Assembly: GCF_030540875.1 (NCBI RefSeq)
Contig: NZ_JAUOEM010000001.1
Span: 62,001 to 126,000 of the forward strand
DNA from: Flavivirga amylovorans
GTDB taxonomy: Bacteria; Bacteroidota; Bacteroidia; Flavobacteriales; Flavobacteriaceae
Reading direction: 5' to 3'
Length of the DNA stretch: 64,000 bases
The notes below the pieces were generated by a model. It searched no databases, was not told the origin of the DNA, and was given only the letters and a program-made list of their open reading frames with translations. The position numbers were made by a program, and so were the translations under genes. Shown here piece by piece: positions 1 through 9,707 of the stretch (within the stretch, counting starts at the first letter, position 1; each line of letters starts with the position of its first letter).

Positions 1-24
1 AACTAACTAATAACATGCAAATTT

Positions 25-3000
25 ATGAAAATTAAACTAACCCGACTTCTATTCTCTCACGGAAAAGAGGTGTTAATTAACATTATGAGATCGTTTATAT
101 TCTTAATGTGCTTGAGTGCTTTTAGTATCACGCCCAACAATGTACTGTCGCAGGATGCTAAAATAAAAATTGATAAAAATAAAGAGCTAACTGTAGATGA
201 AGTGTTTGACCTTATTATGAGCCAAACAGACTACACATTTATCTATCAAGTGGATATGTTTAAAGACTATCCAAAAGTAGATGTAAAAAAAGGCACCGTT
301 AAAGCTAATAGATTATTAGAAAAAAGTCTTGCTAAAGGTCATTTTAATTTTAACATTTCTGCTAACAATACAATTACCATTCGTGAAAGTAAAAGTGTTC
401 AAGAGCTAGAAGTTTCTGGCACAGTAACAGATATAAATGGAGTACCACTAGCGGGAATTACTGTTTATGTCTCTAGCAGAGAGCCAGCATCAGATAATAT
501 ATCGAGTGATTTCATGATTAGGGGTACATCAACTGATTTTGATGGTACATTCACTTTAAAAGCCGAAGTAGGTTATTATTTAATTGCTTCAGGTTTAGGC
601 TATGAATTTTATAAAACACAAATTACGGCAAATCAAACAGTTTACAGCATTTCCTTAAAAGAAAAAGCTAGTACCTTAGACGAAGTAGTGATTGTAGGTT
701 ATGGTTCTACACTTAGAAAAGACCTTACAGGAGCTGTTGCTTCAATTAAAAATGAAGAAATTTTAGAATACAAGTCTCAAACATTAGATGCTTCTTTAGC
801 CGGAAAATTAACTGGTGTTCAGGTTTTTAGTACAGGTGCGCGTCCTGGTCAAGCAGGTGTTATTAATATTCGTGGCTTAAGTTCTATTCGTGGAGATAAC
901 CAACCATTATATGTTATAGATGGCGTACCTTTTACAGCAACACCAAGTCTTAATGGGGATGAAGCGAATACCCCTTTATTTTTAGGAGCTAATGTAGCGA
1001 GCCCTTTAGCAGGTATTAATCCAGATGTTATTGAAAGTATTAGTGTTTTAAAAGATGCTTCTTCAGCAGCTATTTACGGATCTCGTGCTGCTAATGGTGT
1101 TGTTATTATAACAACCAAAAGAGGGAAATACAATCAAAAACCACAATTTCAATATTCAAATAGTTTTTCTATTCAAAATCCTGTAAACACGTTCGACTAT
1201 CTGAATGCTGCAGAATATAAAGCTTTTGTTTCAGAACAAGTTCCAAGATTAGCTGCTTTACCTTTTCCTACTCAGGAAGTATTAGCTTATGAGGCCGATC
1301 CAGATAACTTTTTCGGAAATGCTGATGAGGATTGGAATGATTTGGTTACAAATGATAATGCATTTTGGTCTCAACATAGTTTTACAGTAAGTGGTGGTTC
1401 AGAAAAGGTAAATTACTTTTTAAACGCAGGCATTCAAGGTCAGGAAGGTACGGTTATTAATAATAAGATTAATCGTTATAATTTAAGTGGTAATATTGAC
1501 GCTCAAGTTAATGATAAGTTTAAAGTAGGTGGATCTTTTAATTATAACTATTTAGTAAATAAAATAAGTGGAATAGTAAGTATCGGTTCAAGTAGTGACC
1601 CTTCTGCAACTAAGTCTAGACCAGATTTTCCTGCTTTTAACGAAAATGGAGGTTTTGGAAGTGTTCCTTTTTTTACACCCGATGGTCCAGACTCTGTATT
1701 CAATGCTTTAGGCGATTTGGGGAGTTATAAAAGTAAGAATATTGCTAAGAATCTATTTGGAGCAGTTTATGCTGAATACCAAATTATAAAAAATCTAAAG
1801 TTTAAATCTCAAATTAGTATTGGTGTTAATGATGACGTAGGGACGGTATTTACGCCTTCATTTACAACTAGAATAATAAATAGCTCACTAGACGGTGCTA
1901 CCTTAGTAAAGGGAAGTAATAGTGGCTGGAATTCAGCTTTCGAAAACACCTTAAACTATAATGGCACCATTAACAAAGACCATAAAATAAACGCCATAGC
2001 AGGACTTTCTTATAACCGAAATAGGTTTGATAGTGAAAGTATACAATTTAGACAGTTCCCTGATGACGAAATTCTTATAGGTTCTGGTGATGCTACTATA
2101 GCTGAGGATAATAGAAATGAAGCTTTTGAATCGGTATTAAACTCTGTTTTTGGTCGAGTAAAATATAATTATAAAGACAAATATCTTGTAACAGGTACCT
2201 TACGCTATGATACCTCTACAAAATTTGGACCAGAGAACCAAGCTGGTTATTTTCCTGCTATAGGATTAGCATGGAATATGCATAACGAAACATTTTTAGA
2301 AAACAATAGCGCTATAAACCAGTTAAAACTAAGAGCCAGTTTAGGGCGTACAGGTCAAGATAATGTAGGCGCCTTTGCTTTTACTTCAATATTTGGTTCA
2401 GGGAATTTTTACACAGGCTTAAATGGTACTGCTGTTACAGGTCTTGCAAATTCACTTTTAAAATGGGAAACTACAGATCAATTAGATTTAGGGGTTGAAG
2501 TAAGTTTGTTTAATAATAGACTTACTGCAGACGTAGGTTATTTTGAAAAGAATACCAATGATATTATTTTATTTCTAGATGTTGCCCCTCAAAATGGTAG
2601 CCCAAGAAATAATCAAAATATTGGAGAAGTGTCCAATAAAGGTTGGGAGATTTCAATTTCAGGGGATGTTGTGAGATCCAAAAATTTTACATGGAACTCA
2701 GCTTTTAATATAAGTTTTATTAAAAATAATATAGAAAAATTGAACAACGCTACGCTGAGTGTTACAGGTAATCTTTTAAATGTTCCTTTAAAAGAAGGTC
2801 AAGAACTAGGCTCTATAGTTGGTGGTATTGTAGTGGGCTTAGCAGAAACCCAGCAACAAATAGATGATCTAAATGCTGCTGCGCTTGCTGCTGGTGCTCC
2901 CACAGGTGTATATCACACCAATTTAACAGAACCTGGGGGGTACATATTAAAAGATACAGATGGAAACGGATACATAAATGACTTAGATCAGCAAAATGTA

Positions 3001-3519
3001 CTTGGAACCTCCAATCCTGATTATTTTGGAGGTTGGACTAACCGTTTTACATATAAGAATTTTGATTTAAATATCAATTTTCAATTTGTAGAAGGTATTT
3101 CTAAAATTTTTAGGTTATATCAAACAGATGAGGTATTAATTACCGAAAATCAAGTTAAAAGTCATTTAAACGAGATATGGTCTCCAACAAACTTAGACGG
3201 CACACTACCACCTTTCGGTTCACGTAGTTACAACGATGGTAATACTAGTGCAAGTGTTTTTGATACCTCTTATATTAGGTTACGTTCAATATCTTTAGGG
3301 TATCAATTCCCTCAAAAAATATTAAAAACAATAGGCGTGTCTAATGCTAAATTAATGCTTAGCGGTAATAACTTATTTACGATTACTGACTATCCAGGCT
3401 TAGATCCAGAAGATGGCACTAATGACAGAAGAGGAAATGTATCAGATGTTATAAGAGATAATGGAAACAGCTATCCTTTAGCGAAAATCTTTACGATTGG
3501 ACTTAACGTAACGTTTTAA
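25..3519 (+). CDS. SusC-like TonB-dependent outer-membrane receptor with STN domain (cassette A)
   Basis: This 1164-residue protein is a SusC/RagA-type receptor that imports oligomers across the outer membrane with TonB energy. Visible domains are an N-terminal signal region, an STN (secretin/TonB short N-terminal) domain at about 47-118, a carboxypeptidase-regulatory-like beta-sandwich at about 130-214, a TonB-box-like stretch (LDEVVIVGYG) at about 218-227, a plug with the usual VIDGVPF and SVLKDASSAAIYGSRAANG signatures, and a long barrel ending in aromatic Phe. The STN domain implies signalling to a FecR-type anti-sigma factor, but none is visible upstream because the window starts here. 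The CarbD domain carries the segment TVYVSSREPAS, which is also found in the receptor at 9708, so the two are probable paralogs. The SusD partner follows after 21 bp. The family call is secure. The substrate is unknown, and the neighbours suggest peptides. Confidence 0.95.
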   Translation: MKIKLTRLLFSHGKEVLINIMRSFIFLMCLSAFSITPNNVLSQDAKIKIDKNKELTVDEVFDLIMSQTDYTFIYQVDMFKDYPKVDVKKGTVKANRLLEKSLAKGHFNFNISANNTITIRESKSVQELEVSGTVTDINGVPLAGITVYVSSREPASDNISSDFMIRGTSTDFDGTFTLKAEVGYYLIASGLGYEFYKTQITANQTVYSISLKEKASTLDEVVIVGYGSTLRKDLTGAVASIKNEEILEYKSQTLDASLAGKLTGVQVFSTGARPGQAGVINIRGLSSIRGDNQPLYVIDGVPFTATPSLNGDEANTPLFLGANVASPLAGINPDVIESISVLKDASSAAIYGSRAANGVVIITTKRGKYNQKPQFQYSNSFSIQNPVNTFDYLNAAEYKAFVSEQVPRLAALPFPTQEVLAYEADPDNFFGNADEDWNDLVTNDNAFWSQHSFTVSGGSEKVNYFLNAGIQGQEGTVINNKINRYNLSGNIDAQVNDKFKVGGSFNYNYLVNKISGIVSIGSSSDPSATKSRPDFPAFNENGGFGSVPFFTPDGPDSVFNALGDLGSYKSKNIAKNLFGAVYAEYQIIKNLKFKSQISIGVNDDVGTVFTPSFTTRIINSSLDGATLVKGSNSGWNSAFENTLNYNGTINKDHKINAIAGLSYNRNRFDSESIQFRQFPDDEILIGSGDATIAEDNRNEAFESVLNSVFGRVKYNYKDKYLVTGTLRYDTSTKFGPENQAGYFPAIGLAWNMHNETFLENNSAINQLKLRASLGRTGQDNVGAFAFTSIFGSGNFYTGLNGTAVTGLANSLLKWETTDQLDLGVEVSLFNNRLTADVGYFEKNTNDIILFLDVAPQNGSPRNNQNIGEVSNKGWEISISGDVVRSKNFTWNSAFNISFIKNNIEKLNNATLSVTGNLLNVPLKEGQELGSIVGGIVVGLAETQQQIDDLNAAALAAGAPTGVYHTNLTEPGGYILKDTDGNGYINDLDQQNVLGTSNPDYFGGWTNRFTYKNFDLNINFQFVEGISKIFRLYQTDEVLITENQVKSHLNEIWSPTNLDGTLPPFGSRSYNDGNTSASVFDTSYIRLRSISLGYQFPQKILKTIGVSNAKLMLSGNNLFTITDYPGLDPEDGTNDRRGNVSDVIRDNGNSYPLAKIFTIGLNVTF

Positions 3520-3540
3520 TTAAAAAATATCTAATAGATT

Positions 3541-5049
3541 ATGAAACATATTAAAAACATATATATATTAACGCTTTGTATCACATTACTAAGCTTACAA
3601 TCATGCGAACTGACTCCAGTAGTTGACGAGGTAGAACCATTGTTTCTTATAGATGCAGACGTTTCTGTAACAGATGAAAATTCAGCTAATAATGCTTTAA
3701 TAGGGGTTTATAGTCAATACACGCAAAAAGGGCTTCATTTTCCTACTTTTTTTATAATGCCAGATATTTTAATTGGGTATTCTAACCTTGGATTCGCTAC
3801 TGCTCGTAATCCTGAAGCGCAAGCATGGGCTACTAATAATCCTTTAGTTGCTAATGGTGATGTTATGAGGAATTCTTATGCTGAACTATATACGACTATA
3901 AATAGAGCAAATTGGGTCATCAATTTAACATCAAAACTTGATGCATCTGTTTTTAATAGGCCTGAAAGACAGGCTGAGATTATTGCAGAAGCTAAATTAT
4001 TACGAGCAATCACTAATTTGTATCTATTGCGTACTTGGGGACAGTTTTATGATACAAACTCTGAATATGGTATTGTACTTCGTACAGATCCAGCTTTGAA
4101 GGCAGAAGTCTTTCCAAGAAATACGGTACAAGAAGTTTATGATTTAATATTAAGCGATATAGAAGATGGTATTGCGAATGCTCCAGATAATAGAGGCAAA
4201 CAGTTTTTAAACAAAACATTTGCACAAGCTTTTAAAGCTAAAATATTATTATACATGGGTAATTATGCTGAAGCAGCGGCAGTTGCTAAGGACGTAATGG
4301 ATAATGCTGGGGGTGATTTTGACTTACAACAAGCACCTTTTTCTGACCTCTTTTTTCCACATACCTCTCTTGAGTTATTTAATAAGTCTGAAATACTCTT
4401 TGCTATGGGAGGAAGTCTTGAACAAGGTCCTTCTAGTCTTGGATATGCTAGGTTTTATTATGGAATTGTCGCGTCAGTATCTCCAGCGTATACAAGTTTG
4501 GCCGGAACAGGAGCTCTAATGGTTAATGGGCAAAGTATTAATCATGATGGAGAGAGAATTTCTTCTACAGTAAGTCGTGGTAGGTTTGGAGCACTTGTAA
4601 GTTCTAAATACGGTGATTTTGATTTCAATCTTGAAATGCATTATATAATGCGTATGTCGGAATTGTATTTAATTTTTGCTGAAGCAAATGCAAGAGCTAA
4701 CAATATGGTTACTACTGATGCGTTAAATGCATTAAATGCTGTTCGTTTAAGAGCTGATGCTACCACAACTGGAGGAGATGGCTTTGAAACCTACCCTGCC
4801 ACTATTGGTTTAGATCAATTTTTAGAAGCAGTACGTATAGAAAAATTGATGGAACTCTATGTTGAAAATGGAGAAAATTGGTATGACGCTGTACGTTATG
4901 ATTATGCAGATGGTTTTGGTGCAGGGTTTCAAGTATCTGATATAAAACCATCAGCAACTGATTCAGATAAATTTATTTTTCCAATTCCACAAGAAAATTT
5001 AGCATTAACGGGAGACATTGTTATTCAGAATCCTGGATATTCAAATTAA
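3541..5049 (+). CDS. SusD/RagB-like substrate-binding lipoprotein (cassette A)
   Basis: This 502-residue surface lipoprotein would form the lid over the receptor encoded just upstream. The N-terminus is a lipoprotein signal (LLSLQSC, Cys about residue 22). The body shows the helical SusD fold: TPR-like helices around 110-260 (NRANWVIN, AEAKLLRAITNLYLL) and the conserved C-terminal part with RIEKLMELYVENGENWYDAVRYDY and a closing FPIPQENLALTGDIVIQNPGY segment. Length is normal for the family. It is co-transcribed with the SusC gene (21-bp gap) and followed by a clear terminator, so the thioredoxin gene downstream probably has its own promoter. Ligand specificity cannot be read from sequence. 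Confidence 0.93.
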   Translation: MKHIKNIYILTLCITLLSLQSCELTPVVDEVEPLFLIDADVSVTDENSANNALIGVYSQYTQKGLHFPTFFIMPDILIGYSNLGFATARNPEAQAWATNNPLVANGDVMRNSYAELYTTINRANWVINLTSKLDASVFNRPERQAEIIAEAKLLRAITNLYLLRTWGQFYDTNSEYGIVLRTDPALKAEVFPRNTVQEVYDLILSDIEDGIANAPDNRGKQFLNKTFAQAFKAKILLYMGNYAEAAAVAKDVMDNAGGDFDLQQAPFSDLFFPHTSLELFNKSEILFAMGGSLEQGPSSLGYARFYYGIVASVSPAYTSLAGTGALMVNGQSINHDGERISSTVSRGRFGALVSSKYGDFDFNLEMHYIMRMSELYLIFAEANARANNMVTTDALNALNAVRLRADATTTGGDGFETYPATIGLDQFLEAVRIEKLMELYVENGENWYDAVRYDYADGFGAGFQVSDIKPSATDSDKFIFPIPQENLALTGDIVIQNPGYSN

Positions 5050-5062
5050 TTTTAGAACTCTT

Positions 5063-5108
5063 AAAAAAACTCTATAAATAGTTATATATTTTTTATAGAG
5101 TTTTTTTT
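5063..5108 (+). terminator. Rho-independent terminator after the cassette A susCD pair
   Basis: An A-run plus ACTCTATAAA arm (5063-5078) pairs perfectly with TTTATAGAGT plus a T-run (5092-5107) across a 13-nt loop. The A-run and U-run flank the stem, so it may terminate in both directions. Confidence 0.85.
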
Positions 5109-5341
5109 ATATAATGATGCATCATTTTAAAAGTTAGGAGTAATTATTAAAAATTTAGACACTAAAATTACTAGTAGCATCGTGTATAGAAGAGAATCAA
5201 CACCCCAATGCTTTTTACCCTTCGAGTGAAATAAACGAGAGTGGTGAGTAATTTGTATTTCGGATATCCTGGTAAAGAGTATAAAATATTAAGCACTTCA
5301 GATAATTTTGTAAACCAGATTAACATAAATAATTAACAAAA
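5109..5341. other. Intergenic stretch before the thioredoxin gene; weak promoter element
   Basis: No supported gene lies here. TAATTTTG at 5303-5310 fits the Bacteroidota -7 consensus TAnnTTTG about 31 bp before the ATG at 5342, but no TTG stands at the expected -33 position. A 32-codon open stretch from GTG 5241 to TAA 5336 (including NLYFGYPGKEYKIL) reads like the C-terminal end of a protein. It may be a gene remnant or chance. Confidence 0.35.
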
Positions 5342-6553
5342 ATGAATATTTCCGTATTTAGATTAAAAATTGTAGCAGTCCTATACATTATATCGAGTGT
5401 AGCATTAACTGGCTGTAAAAAAGAATTAAAACATGATGGTTATACCATTAATGGTAACGTTAAAGGACTGGACAACGGATGGGTAAAGTTAGTTGAAACC
5501 CAAGGAACAAGAACTTCACCTAAGACTCTGGATAGTACTGAAATTGTAAATGGCCATTTCGCATTTAAAGGAAAGGTGGAAGTTTCTGATATGGTAAACC
5601 TACAAATAAATAAAAAAAGCACAAGGTTCATGCTTGAAAATAGCAATATAACTATAGAAATAGACTGGTCTACTGTAAAACCAAATGATTGGGAATTTAC
5701 CCCCGAAATTTCGGGTTCAAAAACTCATGACGAGTATTCAAAAATGCAAGAAAAAGCACAGACAGTTTTAAATGACCCTAAATATACAAAACTTGAATCC
5801 CTTCGAGATGCTTATGCTAAAGCCAAAAAAAGTAATGATTCAAAATTACTGGAAGAAGCGATGTCACTACAAAAAGAATTAGCTCCTTTATTTGAAGAAC
5901 GTAATGCTAAATACGTTAAAGTTAAGCATGACTATGCAATAAGCAATCCAAATTCTCCTGTGGCTGTCCATGTATTAGGGTACCAGTACACCGAAGGAAG
6001 AATGAGTAAAGATGAACTCAAGACATTTTACAATTTATTTTCTGGTGATGCCAAAGAAACAGCATTTTACAAAGGACACATGACTAAAGTATACAAAGAT
6101 ATTTTTGAGAATTTGGGTGTGGGTAATAAAGCCCCGGATTTTACTTTAAATACTATTGATGGTAAACCATTGGCATTGGCTGACGTAAAAGCCAAATATC
6201 GTTTGATCGACTTTTGGGCAAGTTGGTGTGTACCTTGCAGAAAATCATTTCCGCACCTAAAAGAATTGAGAAAAAAATATGGCGCAGACAATTTTGAGAT
6301 TGTTGGAGTAGGGACAGCCGATATTGAAGATAAATGGAAAAAAGCGATTGAAGAAGACAAAATACCATGGATTAAGTTGTTTGATGCATCACCTTCAAAA
6401 AAAGGAAGGGCACATTATGGTCCTGTGGCAAAAAACTATGGAGTCCCTTTTCTACCAACCACTTTTTTAGTAGATGAAAATCAAACTATTTTATTAAGAA
6501 ACCCAACCAAGGAGGAATTGGATGCTAAACTAGTCGAACTTTTGGTTAAATAA
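5342..6553 (+). CDS. TlpA/ResA-like thioredoxin-fold lipoprotein with DUF4369-like N-terminus
   Basis: This 403-residue protein starts with a lipoprotein signal (SSVALTGC, Cys25). Residues about 33-110 form a DUF4369-like beta domain, about 125-255 are helical linker, and about 258-400 form an AhpC-TSA/TlpA thioredoxin domain. The redox motif WASWCVPC has cysteines 296 and 299, and the cis-Pro loop (GVPFLPTTF) is present. Members of this family are periplasmic or envelope-anchored thiol-disulfide reductases. It stands between a terminated susCD pair and the X gene. A broken paralog sits at the same place in cassette B (15071-15634), which shows it belongs to the repeated unit. A plausible role, inferred, is reducing disulfides in imported substrate or in partner proteins. 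Confidence 0.9.
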   Translation: MNISVFRLKIVAVLYIISSVALTGCKKELKHDGYTINGNVKGLDNGWVKLVETQGTRTSPKTLDSTEIVNGHFAFKGKVEVSDMVNLQINKKSTRFMLENSNITIEIDWSTVKPNDWEFTPEISGSKTHDEYSKMQEKAQTVLNDPKYTKLESLRDAYAKAKKSNDSKLLEEAMSLQKELAPLFEERNAKYVKVKHDYAISNPNSPVAVHVLGYQYTEGRMSKDELKTFYNLFSGDAKETAFYKGHMTKVYKDIFENLGVGNKAPDFTLNTIDGKPLALADVKAKYRLIDFWASWCVPCRKSFPHLKELRKKYGADNFEIVGVGTADIEDKWKKAIEEDKIPWIKLFDASPSKKGRAHYGPVAKNYGVPFLPTTFLVDENQTILLRNPTKEELDAKLVELLVK

Positions 6554-6596
6554 ATAAAAGAACATCTAAAATTATTGACTTTAAAATTTAAAGGAT

Positions 6597-7816
6597 ATGT
6601 ATAAATTATCAAAACGATCATGCTGGTACTGGTTTTTGCAGTTTGTACTATTGGTAATGCACAAGCAGAGCGACAAGATATAAGTGTATTGTATGTTGGG
6701 TATAACCCAGAAAAACCAATACCTGAAAACTTAGAGTCTTCTCGGGTAACTGGAGGTATGGCTCCAGAGCGATTTAAAAAAGAATATGGTAGCAGGTGGT
6801 CAGCATTTAAAAACTTATTAGAAACCTATTTTATAAAAGTTACTGCGGTAGACCCTAGAGACTACAAAGAAGAAATGTCTGAACAACATGACGTAACTGT
6901 TTTTGATCAAGCCCCAAACCCAATTAAGGAACGTACCATCCATAATGACCCTGAAACTGGAAAATTTGTGAGTATGGAACCTGCTAAATATGTGAGTGAC
7001 CATTTTAATAGTGCATCTATTTTTATTGGTCACACAGCATCCGTTATTGGATCTAGTTTAGGCTCTAAACTTGATTGGTACTGTTTGTGTTTGGACAGAC
7101 ATGTACATCATATTAAAACAGAACATGAAGTTTTTGGTGAGCCATTTAAAACGTCAATTACACTTAAAAGCCAACCTACTCCCAAAGAAGTATTAGAGTC
7201 TTACGATGGTAGTAATGCTTCTAAGAACATCTTAATGTGGGAAGTAGATAAAGAAGGATATATGGATGGAAACGGATTTAGGGTTGGTATGGTTGCCAGA
7301 GGCTGGAACTTTGAAGATTCACCAAATTCTGAAATTATTTCAGGAGGTGTTAGCTCTAAACAAAAAACGGCAGTTGCATTAGGGCAACATGGAAACTTCT
7401 TTTTATGGGGGTTTGCAGGATCTCCAGACTACATGACCGAAGAAGCAAAAATAATATTTGCCAATGCAATTGTATATAAAAACAAACATAAAAATGATAA
7501 AATAATAGTTAGAAAATACAATGAACGTATTGCCACCAAAGAGTATATCGATGAGATGTTATTTTATACAACCAAGCCCTCGTTTGATTCTTATGTGAAA
7601 ATTATAAAAGGTTCTAATGAATCTTCTTTAAAGCAAAAAGAAAAATTTAAGAAGAAGAAAGAAGCAGGTGAAAAATTAAATAGAATAGAAGAAATGATAC
7701 TTAATAGTAAGCCAAAAGCTATACCAGATAGAGAGGATTATATTAAAAAGTACATAGGTAGAAATTCTTGGTCATCAATCACAGGTTTAGACACGTTGGT
7801 TATTAGAAAATTTTAA
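6597..7816 (+). pseudogene. Damaged copy of secreted protein X (5' frameshift, 3' truncation)
   Basis: The open reading frame runs from ATG 6620 (398 aa) and matches the protein at 15647 over nearly its whole length, including the YCLCLDRH motif. Two defects are visible. First, a better start with an AAGGA-like site lies at ATG 6597 (reads MYKLSKRS) but is in another frame; from 6620 the signal peptide has no positively charged n-region, so a single indel has probably split the leader. Second, after ITGLDTLVIRKF the frame stops, whereas the homolog continues for about 120 residues; DNA similarity ends near 7811. The last codons overlap the 3' end of the convergent sigma gene. It could still make a truncated secreted protein from 6620, but I judge it a decaying copy. 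Function of the family is unknown. Confidence 0.7.
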
Positions 7817-8353
7817 TTGAGTGACCTCTTTTCTTATGGTAATAAGAGCTTTTCGTATCTGGCTTTCTACAGTACGAACAGAAATACCTTTCATGTCAGC
7901 AATTTCCTTGTACTTATAACTATTAATTTTGTTAAGGATAAAAATTTCTTTACGTTTTTCGGGAAGTTTATTTATTATGTTTTCTAATAAAACGAAGTAT
8001 TGTTCTTTTTTGTCCTCTTCAAAGCCTTCAAATTCTATAATAGCAGATAATTTTAAATCGTCCATTAATGTTTTTTGGCGCTTTTCTTTACGACATATAT
8101 CCATATAACGATTAAAAGCAGACCTATACAAATAAGCAGATACGGACGATCTGATATGCATGTCTTCTCTTTTTTGCCATAAATACATTAACGTGTCTTG
8201 AACAACGTCTTCTGCTAGTGAAGCATTGTTAGAGAGAGAATAAACATATTTGCACAACTTGTCATAATTTGCTGAATAAATATGCTTAAACGTATTTTCG
8301 TCACCTTCTTTTAGTGTAGATATTATATTTTTTTCATTTTTAGACCCCCCCAT
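7787..8353 (-). CDS. ECF-type RNA polymerase sigma factor (FecI-like)
   Basis: This 188-residue protein has sigma region 2 (YDKLCKYVYSLSNNASLAEDVVQDTLMYLW, about 30-60) and region 4 with a helix-turn-helix (about 125-175: LPEKRKEIFILNK, YKEIADMKGISVRTVESQIRKAL). It should direct transcription of the receptor locus at 9708 under control of the FecR encoded divergently at 8461 (107 bp between starts). Most such pairs in Bacteroidota are co-directional, as in the second pair of this window, so the divergent layout is unusual. The last eight codons (KFSNNQRV) are antisense to the end of the broken X gene, so its native C-terminus seems replaced at a recombination junction. The ATG is followed by seven consecutive G, a possible slippage tract. 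Confidence 0.9.
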   Translation of the reverse strand: MGGSKNEKNIISTLKEGDENTFKHIYSANYDKLCKYVYSLSNNASLAEDVVQDTLMYLWQKREDMHIRSSVSAYLYRSAFNRYMDICRKEKRQKTLMDDLKLSAIIEFEGFEEDKKEQYFVLLENIINKLPEKRKEIFILNKINSYKYKEIADMKGISVRTVESQIRKALITIRKEVTQLKFSNNQRV

Positions 8354-8460
8354 AATGAGCGCTCAATTTAGAACTTCTAATTTTAAAAACAAACAAAAAA
8401 TAAAAATTAGGTAAGGGTTTTTTAAAATTTTAACGCCTTAAATAAAAGATCTGTATAAAA

Positions 8461-9606
8461 ATGAGTAGTAAAGACATATTATTCTTAATAGAAAAATACT
8501 TCAATGATGATATTTCAAAAGAAGAATCTAAAATCTTAGAATCTCTCCTTAAAGATGAAGAAAATGCACGAATCTTTAAGGATGTATTTCAAGAGTATCA
8601 TATTCTTAAAAATAAAGATAAGCATTTTAAAGGGGAAGAATTTTTAGAAAAAATTATTACACCTAAAGCGCCTCCTTATAAAAAGGTATTTAGACTGTCA
8701 AACATATATAAATATGCAGCTATGATCGTTTTTATATTTGGTCTTAGTTTTGCTTTCTATAAACTTGCTCCAAACTTTAGAAGTACAGCTATAACACATG
8801 ATATTATAGACGAAGACGTACAGATTAAATTTGAAGACGGCTCTAAGCAGATACTAGCTCTTAAAGGATTAGATAGCTTAAAAAATAAGGAGAATATAAC
8901 ATTAGGTTATCTTAAAAATGGTGAGTTAACATACAAGCGTTTAAAAACGGAAGTATTGGTATACAACACCATTAATGTACCTTATGGGAAACACTTTCAA
9001 ATGACACTTTCAGATGGCACTATAGTATACTTAAATGCAGGTACGCGCTTAAGGTATCCTGTAAACTTTATAGAGGGGCTTAAAAGAGAAGTTTATTTAG
9101 AAGAAGGTGAAGCTTATTTTGATGTTACTAAAGATGAGAAACATCAATTCATAGTAAATACCAAGGCTATAGATGTTGCAGTTTATGGAACAAAGTTTAA
9201 TGTCTCTGCATATCAAAACGATAAATTTATAGAAACTACTTTAGAAGAAGGTTCTGTAAAAGTATATGAAAAGGACAATATAAACAATGCTCTGCTATTA
9301 GTTCCTAATGAACAATCTATATGGAATAATAGCGCTCAAAATATGAGTAAAAAAGAAGTTTATAGCAATATATATTCAAGTTGGATAAAAGGTGAATTAC
9401 AATTTGAAAATGTGCTATTTGAAGATATTACTAAAAGATTAGAACGCCACTTTAATGTGGCTATTCAAAATGACAATACAGATTTAAAAAAGGAATCTTT
9501 TACAGCAAGTTTTAAAGAAGAAACTTTAGAAGACATTATGTTGTATTTCAGTAAAAGTTATGGATTTAAGTTTAACACTAATAAAAAAAGAATAACTATA
9601 AGATAA
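8461..9606 (+). CDS. FecR-family anti-sigma factor
   Basis: This 381-residue inner-membrane protein has a cytoplasmic N-terminal anti-sigma part (about 1-75), one transmembrane helix (about 79-103, YKYAAMIVFIFGLSFAFYKL), a periplasmic FecR domain (about 165-270: VPYGKHFQMTLSDGTIVYLNAGTRLRYP, EEGEAYFDV, VYGTKFNVSAY) and a C-terminal DUF4974/STN-like domain (about 305-381). It would hold the divergent sigma factor at 7787-8353 and receive the signal from the STN domain of the receptor encoded next at 9708. A stem-loop separates it from that gene. Confidence 0.93.
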   Translation: MSSKDILFLIEKYFNDDISKEESKILESLLKDEENARIFKDVFQEYHILKNKDKHFKGEEFLEKIITPKAPPYKKVFRLSNIYKYAAMIVFIFGLSFAFYKLAPNFRSTAITHDIIDEDVQIKFEDGSKQILALKGLDSLKNKENITLGYLKNGELTYKRLKTEVLVYNTINVPYGKHFQMTLSDGTIVYLNAGTRLRYPVNFIEGLKREVYLEEGEAYFDVTKDEKHQFIVNTKAIDVAVYGTKFNVSAYQNDKFIETTLEEGSVKVYEKDNINNALLLVPNEQSIWNNSAQNMSKKEVYSNIYSSWIKGELQFENVLFEDITKRLERHFNVAIQNDNTDLKKESFTASFKEETLEDIMLYFSKSYGFKFNTNKKRITIR

Positions 9607-9627
9607 AAAACGATATAAATAAAAAAG

Positions 9628-9655
9628 ACCGAAAGATGGTGACACATCTTTCGGT
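9628..9655 (+). promoter_or_regulatory. Stem-loop between fecR and susC (attenuator/terminator candidate)
   Basis: ACCGAAAGATG (9628-9638) pairs with CATCTTTCGGT (9645-9655), 11 bp with a 6-nt loop. It is followed only by a short TT and then purines, so it is a weak terminator and could tune fecR versus susC expression or protect RNA ends. A similar stem-loop lies at the same place in the second sigma/FecR locus (23122-23145). Confidence 0.65.
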
Positions 9656-9707
9656 TTAAGAAAGCGATTAACAACAATATTAACCACCAATTTTAAAGCA
9701 CAAAAGT

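Noticed and set aside
5241-5336. 32-codon GTG frame (NLYFGYPGKEYKIL...) in the gap before the thioredoxin gene
   Set aside because: It reads like a protein end, but it is too short to tell a remnant from chance, and no homolog is visible in the window.
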